Source of the DNA: Phaeosaccion multiseriatum
Taxonomy: Eukaryota; Ochrophyta, other classes
NCBI GenBank assembly: GCA_965112735.1
Contig: OZ218955.1
Span: 2,170,001 to 2,234,000 of the forward strand
Reading direction: 5' to 3'
DNA: 64,000 bases
Shown here: one piece after another, positions 1-14,272 of the stretch
Numbering within the stretch: the first letter of the stretch is position 1
How the letters are laid out: each line of letters opens with the position of its first letter
Notes under the pieces: generated by a model
Told to the model about the DNA's origin: nothing
Database searches by the model: none
The model's input: the letters and a program-made list of their open reading frames with translations, nothing else
Program-made: the position numbers and the translations under genes

Positions 1-817
<817 letters not shown>

Positions 818-1490
818 GGTATTGATGCCCCCCCTTTTCCTTGTTAATGAGTCTTCTGTACTTGATGAGGGCTAGCTTCCGCAACACTACAGGCCTATCC
901 CTCCCTCTACACCCAGCTTTCCCCTCTTCCGCGGCCGCTAATTGTCCCCTACTCCTTCAAGCGAGCAGCGATCACAAGGTTATGTCAGTGAGTCGCCTAC
1001 ACCATCCCGTGCAATTCTCTTGTCCGACGGCATAATCTGAAACGTGAATTTCCTGCCCGCCTTGTGTGCTTGTGCCGCGTGCCTTCAAAAGGACCACTGC
1101 GGAGCATTACAGCAAAGAACGCCAAAAAAACTGGAGAGTGATAGCGCCGAAGGAAATCCCGGGCTGCTCCTTACAAAGTCAAGGAAGTAACATCGTTCTC
1201 TGAGAGAGGTGGGCCCAAGGAGAGGGGAAGGGGTTTCTTCGAGGAGGTGGAGAGGTGCGATTGGAGGGCGTGGAGGGGAAGGGCGCAGGAGGAGAGCTGA
1301 GGAACGGGCTTGTCCGAGTGCTCCCAGTACTGCAGTACTGGCCACAAACAGAAGAGAAGGGGGGAGGGGAGACGGGGGGAGGAACATAGTGAAACCCCCC
1401 CCCCCCTTCTTTCTCCGTGCCCTTGCGGTACTCGGTTTGAGACAGGCAGGCGTCTCCTTGCCTTGCAGGGGCAGGCAAGAGGTGGGGTAA
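818..1490. promoter_or_regulatory. divergent intergenic region, protease / IQ gene
   Basis: These 673 bp separate two start codons on opposite strands, so both promoters must lie here. No coding signal is convincing. Short open frames on the minus strand (about 1085-1620) are Pro/Ser-rich and look like pyrimidine-tract artefacts. A purine-rich run (about 1330-1410) precedes the plus-strand gene. I see no clear TATA box. Confidence 0.5.
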
Positions 1491-4400
1491 ATGGGGCAGA
1501 CTCTCTCTTTCTCGATCGACCTGATCCAAGCGAATGGGCCGGAGAGTTATTTGGGGGCGCTTTCCGATGGTGCGGCGCAAAGCCTGGCGACAGCTCTAGA
1601 GAAGAGCTTCGAAGACGCATTCCAGTCCCTCTGTGAGAAGGGGGGGGGTGTCGAAGAGGGGACTGAGAAAGGTATGCCGCCAGACGGGAAGGCTGCTCCT
1701 GTTGCTGCTGCCGCTCTGGCCTCCGTACTGGTGCAGCAGCTTGGAGTACGAAGGATTGAAGTGGACGACTTGCCAGTCTTGGCGGGCCTAAGCAAACGCC
1801 AAGCTGGCAACGGCAAAGACCAGGGGCAGAAGGAGAAATTGTCCCTGTACGTCCTTGGCGACACCTTCTTTGAAAAGAGAAGTCCGGCCGCGGCGGGGAT
1901 GCTGCAGCCGATCAACGACCCGAATAGTCAGGACGCGCAGGGGGCTGTAGGCACCAAGACCATCCTCGTAAGGTGTGTATGAAACTCAACTCGTCAAGGT
2001 CAAAGTCATAGACCACTACACCTCTATTCATGTGCTTTGCTTTATTTTTCAACACTTATCCCTTTGTGCGTTCTTTCTCGCTCGAACAGACCTTCGTGGC
2101 AAAAGGAGGGACAGGTTCACAGCTGCACGCTACAGAATGGGGCTCGAACAGAGGAGAAAGGGTGCAGGGATAGTGCACACGCTGCTGCGAATAGCAATAG
2201 CGAGGGCACCTGTCTCAAGCTTCAATTAGATGGCGGCGGTACTGACGGTAGCGGGTCAAGAGAAGGAGAAGATCACCGCTGTACGAGCCCCAAACGGAGA
2301 GATGTGCACGTGCCCAGGCTCATCATGAGCCCTGGTGGCAACGAGCTCAGTGAAAAGGAAAAGCAGGTACGTGCGTGCATGCGTGCGTGCAAGCTTGAGG
2401 GAGCGGGTATAGTGAGGTACCCCATTGCGCTTCGTGAGTCGATCGGTGTCTGCCGCTTCGTCGACACAGTGAGACCCTTACGGCCTGTCGCGATACACTG
2501 CTGATACACTGGACCTCGGGGAAAGCGTTCTCCCTCATCCTTGCCTTCCCCTCCCTTCATCCCCTCCCTTCCACTCCCCTCCCTTCCACTCCCCTCCCCT
2601 CCCCTCCCTGCGATCGGCTTGTGTGTGACAGTTCATCAACTCTCCTCGGCGGCTTGAGTCGCTTAACGTCAAAGCTGCCGACGTGATGGGCTCCGAGAAG
2701 ATGCGCACGGCGGCACTCGAGAGAGTCCCCAGCAACAAGGCTTCTTGTCAGTCGAACAGCAAAGTGGCAGACGTTATAGGGGAGGCCAAGGTGGGCGGCT
2801 TTAAGGCTGGCCAGGTGCTGGGGGGGTCAATGGAAGAGGCGCAGAAGAAGAAGCAGGTGCGGGCGTGTGTGCTTGTGTGTATGTGCGTGTGCGTGTGTGT
2901 GTGCGTGTGCGTGCGTGTGTGTGCGTATGTGAGTGAATGACGAGGCGGATCGGGCTGGAGATCGATAGAGACCTGCCTGTATCCTGTACCCTAAACCTTT
3001 TATGTTGATGCTTGCGTTGGCGCCTTTGAGCACAAAAGGAGGGGTGGGGCAAAAGAGGTGGTGTTCGTTCTGCCGCAAGGCCCAATGCCAAAGTGTAACG
3101 CTGACTCAGGCGACGGATCGACTGACTCTCTCTCTCTCTCTCGCTTGTTCGGTCTTCTCTCCTCTTCCCTTCCTTTCCCTGGCCTTTCCCACCGGCAGAA
3201 GGAGGAGGAGCTTCTTGAGAAGAGGGAGAGACTGGAGAGCAACACTAGCGGCACTACCACTGCCGTCGGAGAGAGCGGACTTCCTGCGGCTCCTACTACG
3301 GCGGCAGGCGCGCATAGGATCCCACTTCCCACCGCCGACAGGCAGCGACTCCAAGACAAGAGGATGTCTGGAAATACTAGAGTGGGGTTGGGGGTGACTA
3401 TGAAAGCAGCTGCCACGCTCGGCGACTCCCAATTAGAGAAGTCGGTGCTAGAGCACGCACATGATCGAACAAAGGTCCGTACTTCCATGTTCTCTCCCTC
3501 CTACCTACCTATATCTCTAAGAGAGTTGAAGGCAGCAAGTCTTGTCTTCCCTCCGGCCTGCAGGTACCAGGAGGGGAGGGTGGGCATGCTAGGCGCCGCA
3601 CAGTGCAGCTAGCAGAGCACCCGGCCTCGCCCGTGCGGTGTCCAACCATCCCCTCCGTCTGCGCCGTCGCGTCTCTCGCACTTCTCTGTTTGCAACCAAC
3701 ACGCTCCCCTCCCCTCCCCTCCCCTCTTCTCTCGCCCGCCCCCATCCGTTCTCCTCCCCTCCGCGCCGCTCCCCTCCCTCCCCTCCCCACCCCCTCTCCC
3801 GTGTAGGTGAATCAAAAGGTGCTTGCCCTGGCGGGGGAGGCGAGCATGGCGGGGGCCAAGGCGGCAATCCTCATGGGAGACGAGATGGACGAGGCACAAA
3901 GGAAGAAACAGGTGCGTGAGTGGGTGCGTGCGTGCGTGCGTGCGTGCGTGGGTGCATGCGTGCGTACTGCTGCCGCAACTCTACTGGCACCTCTTCCTCC
4001 TCTCACATCCTCAGAGGGCTCAAAGAGGACCCGCCATTGGTGCGGTTCGGGTGGGCTGTTGTCGCGTTGTCGTGTTTGGGGGGGGCGAGGGAAGCGACTC
4101 GCTAGCTAGCTAATGTGCGCCTTGCCTCTAATGCACGCGTGTTTGTTGCACTCACTCACTCACTCACTCACTCCGTGCCTGTTGCATTGCGTTGCGTGTG
4201 TGGGTGTTGTGCCTGCAGCTGCAAACCGAGCAAGAGGAGGTGCGTTTGGCGGAGGAACAGGAGCGGCAGGCCCAGGAAGCGCATATTCAAGAAGCCATGG
4301 CCATCAGAGCCGACGACACGGCCGTCAACGTCAAACTGAGTCGCGCCGACAAGGCTGCTGCCATGCTCGGAGACGAGAAGGTGCGTCAGTCGTTGGGAAG

Positions 4401-5068
4401 AGCAGGCGGGGCGGGGTGTGCAATCAGGCCGCTGCTATGAGGCTGCTGGGGTATGTGTCCTCACCCCTTGTTTGCGGCTCGGCTATAGCTACACGTGGTG
4501 GTTGCCTATCCCGTCTTTGGGCTCACCTGCACTACCCACCCCACCGGCTCTTACTTGCCCCCTCATCTATGCCCCCTTTCTTTTCTCCCCTTCTTCCGTC
4601 TGTTGTTGCCCGCTCTGGGTGCTATTTGTTGCGCTGCTGCTGCTGCTGCTGCTGCTGCACGCTTCCGCCCACCTACCCACCCACCCACAGCTTGCCCACG
4701 GCGTGCAAATCGCGCTCCCGGACAACGCCCAGATCAACTCCAAGGCACAAAAGCTCATGGGAGGAGACCTCATGACCCGCAAAGCAGCGCAGAAGCTCGG
4801 TCTAGATCAAACCGGTATGGAGCTCTCCGCCGCCACCACCATCCAGTCGCACTTCAGGGGTCACATGGGTCGAAAGAGCGTGACTCAACGGAGCGCGGCT
4901 GCGGTCTCTCTGCAGGCGCAGTTCCGCGGTTACAAAGCCAGGCATCAGGCTGCGCAGATGGCAAAGTCCGTGCTACAAAGCCGCCCTGCTAGCGGCACGA
5001 GCTCAAGTCGGCCCACTACCAGCAGAAGCCGCCCCAGTAGTCATGTAGGCTCGGTGAGAAGTGGTTAA
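1491..5068 (+). CDS. IQ-motif (calmodulin-binding) protein with internal repeats
   Basis: Seven exons by splice signals: 1491-1972, 2090-2366, 2632-2856, 3199-3474, 3807-3911, 4219-4380, 4691-5068, giving 634 residues in one frame. Intron 1 is phase 2; all others are phase 0. Two C-terminal IQ motifs (TIQSHFRGHMGRK near residue 560 and SLQAQFRGYKARH near 582) predict calmodulin or myosin-light-chain binding. The N-terminus MGQTLS fits an N-myristoylation signal (Gly2, Ser6), so membrane attachment is possible. The middle exons carry a degenerate repeat built around AADVMGSEK, AILMGDEMDEAQRKKQ, AAAMLGDEK and KLMGGDL, with exon ends falling after the charged KKQ/EK segments. This suggests the exons duplicated. 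I do not recognise an orthologue. The start is the first ATG of the frame, 13 bp after an in-frame TAA-containing leader. Confidence 0.8.
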
Positions 5069-6284
5069 GGGAGGCGAGTAGGTGCGTAGGCAAGGAGGAG
5101 AAAGGCGCGGGGGGGGGGGGGGCACATCATGTTCGTCTGTGCAGGGTAGGAGGGAGGTGGGTGGTGAGGTTGTGCGTGTGTCGTATGGGAGACGTTGAGT
5201 GGGCTAGATGGGTGGGGTGGCGGACGGTCAGGGCTGAGCGAGAGAGGAGGCCGTATCCACAGGTGGTTAGCTTGCACTCCTTGCCCTTCTCTTCCCTCAT
5301 CCACCTCTTCCCCCCCCCCCTCCCTCCCCTCCGCTTCTCAACACGCTGCCTTCCACTCTTTGATACTCGGAATTGAAACGTTTGTGACAGACGGGACGTC
5401 AGTCGGGCGTCGACTAAAGCGCGCTGTGTACATGGAGGAGGGAGGAGGGAGGAAGGAGGAGAAGGAGGGCAGGAACTAGGTTGTGCCGTTGTGCAGGTCG
5501 AGTTCTGGAATAGATTAATTGCTTTCGTTCGTCTCTCTGTCTCTCTCTCTTTACTCCAGGGAGGAAGCCCCTGTCTCCCTCCTCCCTCTTGTTGGATCGG
5601 GCGGCACCCGCACCAAGCCACCAAGCCTGTACAGGGAGCAAGAGAGCCACAGAGGAAGGGAGGGGCAGAGAGAGAAGCTCTGTCGTTTTAGACGGGAGAG
5701 GGCAAGTCTCGAGGTTGGGAATGTCCTTGCTCTGCGTGCCCCGGCCCCGGTCCATTCTGTGCGCGCGGTGCCGAAGGGTCGTAGGAGGAACGCCTCGCCG
5801 CCTCGTGCAAAGGCGAGAGTGCGCCTCCCTCGGGACGGCGCTGCGAAGCTCTATAGCGAGAGACCCTTCCTTCCCTTTGGGCCTCTTCGGCCCCTCTTTG
5901 AAGCCTTCTGCAGCCCGTCAGGCTGGTTGGTTGGCTCGAGGGGGCGGATGGTTGAGCTGTTCGTTGTCAGCTTGTTCCTGCCTTGCTGCACGCCACTGCT
6001 GCGCCCCAACAAGTCCACGACAAAACATCACTCGTCCGTGCAGGCCGCGGCGTTGCTGTGCAAGTGTGAAGAAGACCACACAGCGGACCCGAAAAAGGCA
6101 CGAATGAAGGGCGACTTCACTCGCCGGTAGCTAGCTCGAGGTCTCGAAAGGAGATGAAGTGCTGCTGCTGCGGTTGCTGCTGCTGCCGAGCGCCCGCACC
6201 TCGCCCTCCCTCCTCACTCAGGACTTGCAGCTGCATCCTTCCCTCCCCAGTAAATGGCACTACATGGCTCTGCACGGAATGGCA
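5069..6284. other. gene-free region between convergent genes
   Basis: This stretch lies between the stop codons of the IQ gene (plus) and the TEX9-like gene (minus), and should hold both 3' UTRs. It contains a G-run at about 5108-5123 and pyrimidine-rich segments. The open frames (for example about 5519-6130 plus) are Arg/Ser/Pro-rich, with no family resemblance and no splice-supported partner exon. I see no RNA gene. Confidence 0.4.
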
Positions 6285-8105
<1,821 letters not shown>

Positions 8106-8273
8106 CCTTTACCACGAAAGTGCAATTTGAGCGTGCGTCGCCAATAAAGGTTCTTGGAGAACCAATGGGGAAGTTACAACTACCATCCTAAGTCAATTAA
8201 AACACACTCCACCTTAAACTTTCGCTCCTAAATTCTCATATGTAGCATGTAAAGTGAAGAGCAGCACGCAAGG
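8106..8273. promoter_or_regulatory. short divergent promoter, TEX9-like / receptor gene
   Basis: Only 168 bp separate two divergent start codons. This is locally AT-richer than anything nearby, with repeated AAATT/TTAAA-type runs (about 8130-8250). It must contain both promoters and 5' UTRs. Confidence 0.55.
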
Positions 8274-9810
8274 ATGAGGTCCCTCGAAGACGAAGAGTTC
8301 TGCATTGATCCTGGTACGACGAGAGACTTTTTCCTTCTTCCTTTCCTTTTACTTATTCCTTCGATCCTTGCTCCCTTCGCCGCAGGCTGCTATGCCATCA
8401 TGGGACCCAAAGCACATTTCCACGCTATACACGGCTTGGCGCTAGTCACTCTGTTTCTGAGTGCCGTGGCGAGCATTTTCATCATCTACCGTGCCGTGTT
8501 CTGCATGAAGCGGTACAAGACTGCGGCCCAGCGGTGAGTAGACTACAAGCAGGGGGACAGCGAGCAAACGCCACACGCTACCTGCCTGTAAAGCTTACCC
8601 GAAGTGCCTCCGTGCCTCCCGTGTGCATTGCCCGACGAGCAGGTTTCCCATTTACCTGAGTGTGCTCGACCTCGGATGGTCTTTCTTCTCTGGGCTGGAT
8701 CACTTGTTGATAATCTCCACCCAGCACTTCCCCCCCGCACCGGGCGTGCGTATCCTGGGTGCCTGTATACACATCTTTCTCATGGCCCCAGCCAGTCTTG
8801 TGAGTGTGACGTGCTTCAGTGTCTACTGCAACATGTTTCATCGGTGGCGCATCAGCTTCGGTCGGTTCGACTGGCACCTCATCTCCCTCTGTGTCGGAGT
8901 ACCGGTGATCATGGCTATCGTGGGGCTGGCTGTGGGAGATGTGTTTGGCCCCGCCGGGTACTGGGTGTACCTCTTCGGCGGCAGCGAGCGTTTGACCCTC
9001 ATCAGCTGGGTGTACGCCTTTGTCCCTCTCTTCGTAACCTTCTTTGGCACTTGTTGGAGCTGCTTCTTTGTTTCAAGGTGAGTGTGAAGTACGCGCCGCC
9101 TTCTTCAGCAGCGCAATGCCCACCTAAGCTTGCCCTCTCTTCGTTTTACAGAAAGATAAGGCGGGATAGCATGGCTTTCAGCGAGGGGAATGCCCTCTCG
9201 AAGGGGGATGCGCAAATCATGCGAGCAGCCAACCGCATCCTTCTGTTTGGGCTCATCTTTCTGGCGCAGTGGCTCCCGATGGTACGCGGAACCGCAGAAA
9301 AAGAGGAGGAGGGAAGGGTGGATGCTTGGGAGGGCGTGAGCTACGCGCTACATGGGGGCTCTTGTAAGGGGGGGGTGAGGGGAGGAAAGAAGGAAGGAGT
9401 ACTCCTTTTGCTCACCGAATGTATGCTCACCTGTGCTTACTTCCCCTTGGTCACCCCTCTCCTTCCCCTGTCCCGCGCAGGTCGTCCTGACTATAGCTAT
9501 GGCAACAAGAAGAGTGCATTGGACTCTGACGCTGGGAAAGGTTGGCTTGACAAACCTGGGTGGACTTCTTAATGCCATCGCGTTCCAGTATCAGTTCCCC
9601 ATGGGAGAAGGCAACAAGCACAATTCCCCCAGGGGAGGAAGCAACAAGGTAACCGTACGTAACTTGTTGATGGAGAAGGAGGGCAGAGAAGACGAATGGT
9701 GGTACAGGCGTGTGAGTGGAGGGGGCTATGACTCTCCCGTTCATATATGGTTTGATACAAGGACGCATCGATGGGACCGGCTAATAGGGGAGGGGGAGAA
9801 GATTTTTTAG
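8274..9810 (+). CDS. seven-transmembrane GPCR-like receptor
   Basis: Five exons (8274-8313, 8386-8533, 8643-9077, 9152-9281, 9481-9810) give 360 residues. Hydrophobic segments fall at about residues 27-50, 64-87, 98-122, 134-155, 180-204, 229-254 and 268-285: seven helices, with a short acidic N-terminus and a hydrophilic tail of about 75 residues. Helix 2 (YLSVLDLGWSFFSGLDHLL), the basic loop after helix 5 (KIRRDSMAFS) and the overall plan resemble the cAMP-receptor-like/secretin-like GPCRs of protists. Ligand and G-protein coupling are unknown. Intron 1 (72 bp) is a multiple of three with no stop; retention would add a 24-residue hydrophobic segment near the N-terminus. The tail (HNSPRGGSNKVTVRN onward) is read without splicing a possible GT at 9649. 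Confidence 0.75.
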
Positions 9811-11006
9811 ACTTTTCAACGGGCACATTGACACCTGTTGGCATTCCACCTCTCTTTCTCTCTCTTGACGCACAAACCTGGTCTCCCCTCCTCGGCTCCC
9901 CTCCTTCCCTCCCCCCTCCTCCCCTCTCGCCAAGCCAACTCCCTCCACGCCAGCAGAGGGCAATGTCCTAACCAGCACGGTCTCGCTCTCTTTACTCCTC
10001 CTTGCTCACATGATTGCGTGTATACGGTAGGGCTGGGAAAATACCACTAGAAAAGTCTACCCGCAGGCAGCAGCAGGCGAGGCAACGAAGGGTCCAGCGC
10101 CGCCGCCGATGTCTATAGAAGCTTGAGATGGAGCGTCGGGCAGGCAGGGGAGGCGAGCGCCGGGGGGTGAAGCGACACGGGCTGGCGGGCACTGGCTGAC
10201 TGGCTGGCTGATTGTTTTTGTATCTATGCCTGACTGGCTGACTGACTGACTGACTCGGTGCGTCGGCAGACCTGTTGTGGTGTGACCGCTGCTTAGCGGT
10301 ATTACCACCACACCTCATGGCCCTCTTGGTCGAGTACAGGAGGGGGAAATCTTGACTTTGACCCGACTGGTAGGGGTTAGGGGGGCGCGAGAGTACCTGG
10401 TCTCTCTCTCGTCGGGAGGCTGATTGGAACTCTAGCCTAGCGCTGGGGGGCGGGGTCGAAGGGAGAGCCTGCTCACAACAATTTTTGTACATAGGAGAGC
10501 TGCTTTTATATTACACCCTTAAGTACCATCTACGGTTGTCTAAAAGTAACGAACTTAGCCCCCGAGGTCCTATCCCTCTGACTCGTCAGTCCTCCCCTTC
10601 GGAACAAAGTTGATACCAGCCAGGACCCTGTGTCGAATCGATCGTTCGTGTCGGGCCCTCTGGAGCGCCACGGCCAATCGCCGCCGAATGACGCAAACAG
10701 CTCTCGCATAAGCCCTCATGTCCAGATGTTCGTGCCCCCCAGCCATGTGGATGGCGAGTTTTTTTTAATTGCGCCTTGCTGTTCCATCCTGATCGACCCC
10801 TGACGCACTATCGCCCACATTCTCGATGCGCGCCGGCGATAGCGGATAGCGGATAGTGCGTCAGGGGTCGACCATCTTAGGAGAGAATTTTTCGTGAAGT
10901 ATGTCAATGGGCCTTGTCGTAAGCACAGCCGTTGATGATCCGCCTTTTTCTTTCTCACAATCACTCTCTCTCCCTCTCTTTGGGAGGAAGATACCTCTCC
11001 TTCGCG
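9811..11006. other. gene-free region upstream of ALG10
   Basis: About 1.2 kb with no supportable exon. It holds the receptor's 3' UTR, a GACT/GGCT-type tandem run (about 10190-10260), an inverted repeat at 10793-10871, and the ALG10 promoter. Open frames on the minus strand (about 9992-10492 and 10716-10964) have no family signal. Confidence 0.4.
10793..10871. repeat. perfect 20-bp inverted repeat with 39-bp spacer
   Basis: The left arm TCGACCCCTGACGCACTATC (10793-10812) is the exact reverse complement of 10852-10871. The spacer holds a second GCGATAGC/GGATAGCGGATAG series that could pair in an alternative way. It lies about 135 bp upstream of the ALG10 start codon. It could be a hairpin or cruciform, an insertion relic, or a regulatory element. 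No flanking target-site duplication was obvious. Confidence 0.85.
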
Positions 11007-11813
11007 ATGGCGAGTGCTACCGAGGAGGAGGAGAGGCTGAAGGTAGGTTTGTGGCTCATGCTATCGTGGCCTCCCCCCCCTCCCTTCATCTCATCATTAC
11101 CACTTTCTTCTTTGCCACAGGTCATGACCATCTTTGGCGGAGGGCTTCTCTTCTTCTGGCTCAGTATGGGTGTATTCATGGGAGCTGCTCCAGAAGTATA
11201 CATGGATGAGCTGTTTCATGTTGGCCAAGCTCAGGTAATAGTTTAAGGGGGGAAAGGGAGGAGGGAAGTGAGAAAGGGCAATGTGTCATTCTGTGAGAGA
11301 AAAGGCTGTCCTCTTGTGCTGGACACCTTAGGCATAGTTAGTGCTGGTTGGTTCTAACTGAGTGGCTTACTGCCTAATCTCGCCCTCAGGCGTACTGCAG
11401 AGGAGAGTGGGCCTCGTGGGACCCCAACATCACCACTCCTCCGGGCCTCTACCTCGTGTCGAGAGTCATCGTAGGGGGCATCCAGGTACGCCTCATCAAC
11501 ATGCACATATACACACCCACATACCCACACGCTAGACAGCGGTAGACCTTCTGGCTCTCTCCCTCTCCAAGTCTTCTTCGCCAAAACTTAGCATGGCCCT
11601 TAGCTCACTTTTGACTCTGCCCGTGTGTCAACTGCAGCTACTGTCGTGGGTCCTGAGCAAGGGGAAGTCTACCATGCCGGTAAGCACCCAAGGTCCTTCT
11701 GTCTTTTGCCTCTCGGATGCCGGCAGTGCTTAGAGTGGGCCCTGCACTTCACTTGTACAGAGAGAGACAAGAGATAGCACCGAGTACACCAGCTATAATG
11801 AGTGAGAGAGAGA

Positions 11814-11866
<53 letters not shown>

Positions 11867-14240
11867 CCAATCAGGAAAGAGTGCAAGAGGCAGCCGCATT
11901 TATTCCCCAGGGTATTCTCTGCCTCGTCTTGCCGCTGCTGAGACTCATCCCATTCCACTACCGCCTACCAAACGTTCCTGACCGTGCCCCCCCTCCCTCC
12001 TCCTCCTCCCGTTCAGCTGCCCCTGGCGTGCAGCGTGGATGTTCTGCGAGCCACCAACTACCTCTTTGCCCTGGCCACACTCGTTGTACTCGCCAAGTGC
12101 CTCAGCCTGCGCCTGGTGGGTAGGGGGGGTGGGGTGGGGTGGGGTGGGGTGGGGTGGGGTGGGTGCTGGGGGCTTGAGTGGTTCATAGTGAGGTAGAGGC
12201 CTACGGAGGCACGCGGAGCCTTGGGGTGAGGGGGGGTGGGGGTGTGGGGGGGTGGGGGTGGGCATCGAAGGTGGCAACTCACTCACATGTTCATCGAAGC
12301 TGAGCCCCCCCCTCATGTTGCTTGCGTGTGCTTTTGCTCACCACCAGCGGCTCCCTTACCTCCTCGCCCCCGTCCACTGCCATCCTCTGCCATCCCCATC
12401 CCATCCACTGCCATCCATCCCCCCCCCTCTCCTCCTCAGGCCAAGCAAAAGGCCCTGTGCACCGCGGTGGTGCTGTGGCTGTACCCAGTGGGCTTCTTCT
12501 TTAACTTTCTGTATTACACAGACTCTGGCAGCACGTTCTTCACCTTGCTCAGGTTCGATCGATTTATTGAAGTTTGGCTCTTGTGTGTGCGTGCGTGCGT
12601 GCGTGAATCGCAGTTTGGCTTTTGCTTTGCGTGTGTGCGTGCGTGCGTGAATCCCCTGCCTCTTGCTTTGCGTGCCTCCCCCTAAGCTCCTCCCACGCTT
12701 ATGTCATCACTTCCTTCCCCTTCCTCCCCCTGCCCTGTGCTGTGTGTGTGTGTATGTGTGTGTATGTGTGTGTGTGTTTGTCGCCACAGCTTCTACCTCG
12801 CCCAGCCTTCCCTCGGTGGCGGAGTGGCGTCTCTGACTCGCAGGAAGATGTTCCGCAGCGCTCTGGCGGGCATGGCAGCGCTGCTCTTCCGTCAGACAAA
12901 CGCCGTGTGGAGCCTATTCACCTTCGGCACCGTCGTGTTCAGGCACGTTACGGAGTGAGAGGGGATGGATGGCAGTGAATGAGGGTCAGTCAGGCGCGGT
13001 ACTGAGGAGGGCCCCCTTCTCTGACTTCACTCGTGCGTCTTTCTGCTCTCTCTTCCTCCCCTCCCACTCCCCCCCCCCCCTTCCCTCCATTTCTCTTTGT
13101 GTCCCTGTCAACTCTCTCTCTCTCTCTTATCGTCGTGAGTGAGCAGAGACGTCGCCTTTTTCTCCACGCAAGCGCGGCAAAGGCAAAAGGCGCACAAGGC
13201 GGGGCTCACCGCCACGGCGCCACCGCCGCCGCCGGATTTCTACGGTGACTTGACGTGGCCGGTGAGTGAGTGAGTGAGTGAGTGAGTGAGTCAGGCAGGC
13301 AGGCAACACTCCCCCCTCCCTTCTTAAGAGCTAGTGCGTCGTCCGTCCGTCTCCTTCGCCCCCCCTTAAGGGCCCGTTAGTTGTTGTCATTGATGGGCTG
13401 CTGGGCCCCTCACCCCCTCTCTCTTCCTCTCTCCCCTCCCCCCCAATTTGCCGCCTGCACCCATCAGCTTCTCGTCTCCTTCGTCAAGTTAGTCTTCCAC
13501 CGCCTGCCCGTGCTGCTCTCTCTGTACGGCGTGTTGCTCCTCCCGGTGCTATCTCTGGCGCTCTGGGTGTGCTTCACGGGAAACATTGTTTGCGGAGGTG
13601 AGTGAGGACTGAGCACTTGTCTTCCCCTCCTTCGTCTCTCTCTCTCTCTCTCTGGCGCTCTGTCTGTCCATATGTCTGTCCATATGTCTGCCTCTGTCTG
13701 CCTCTGTCTGTCCATATGTCTGCCTCTGTCTGTCCATATGTCTGCCTCTGTGTGCCTCTGTCTGTCCATATGTCTGCCTCTGTCTGCCTCTGTCTGTCCA
13801 TATGTCTGCCTCTGTCTGCCTCTGTCTGCCTATGTGTGCCTCTGTCTGTCCATATGTCTGCCTCTGTCTGTCCATATGTCTACCTCTGTCAGTCCATATG
13901 TCTGCCTCTGTCTGCCTCTGTCTGTCCATATGTCTGCCTCTGTCTTTCCATATGTCTGCCTCTGTCTGCCTCTGTCTTGTCCATATGTCTGCCTCTGTCT
14001 GCCTCTGTCTGCCTATGTGTGCCTCTGTCTGTCCATATGTGTGCCTCTACCCCCCTCCCTCTCTCTCCGTCTGTCTGTCCGTCTTACTCGCCAGAGCCAA
14101 AGCATGTAGTGTGTGCCCCTCTCACCCTCCTCCCCCTCTCCATTCCCCGTTCAGACGCTGAGCACCACCAGCCCGTGCTACACCTCGCTCAAGTCGGATA
14201 CTTCGTCACTCTGGCTGCCGCCATGTGGGGGGGCGACAGG

Positions 14241-14272
<32 letters not shown>

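Noticed and set aside
5519-6130. Plus-strand frame of about 200 residues in the convergent gap
   Set aside because: Arg/Ser-rich composition, no family resemblance and no splice partner; most likely UTR or intergenic.
9649-9979. Possible extra exon of the receptor gene after a GT at 9649
   Set aside because: Reading straight on gives a sensible hydrophilic tail ending at 9810, and the candidate downstream acceptor leads to a frame without support.
10716-10964. Minus-strand frame across the inverted repeat
   Set aside because: Short, no recognisable domain; its sequence includes both palindrome arms, which would not be expected in a coding exon.
13640-14052. Alternating repeat units resembling a CRISPR array
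   Set aside because: No unique spacers; a slippage-grown minisatellite within an ALG10 intron of a eukaryotic gene.
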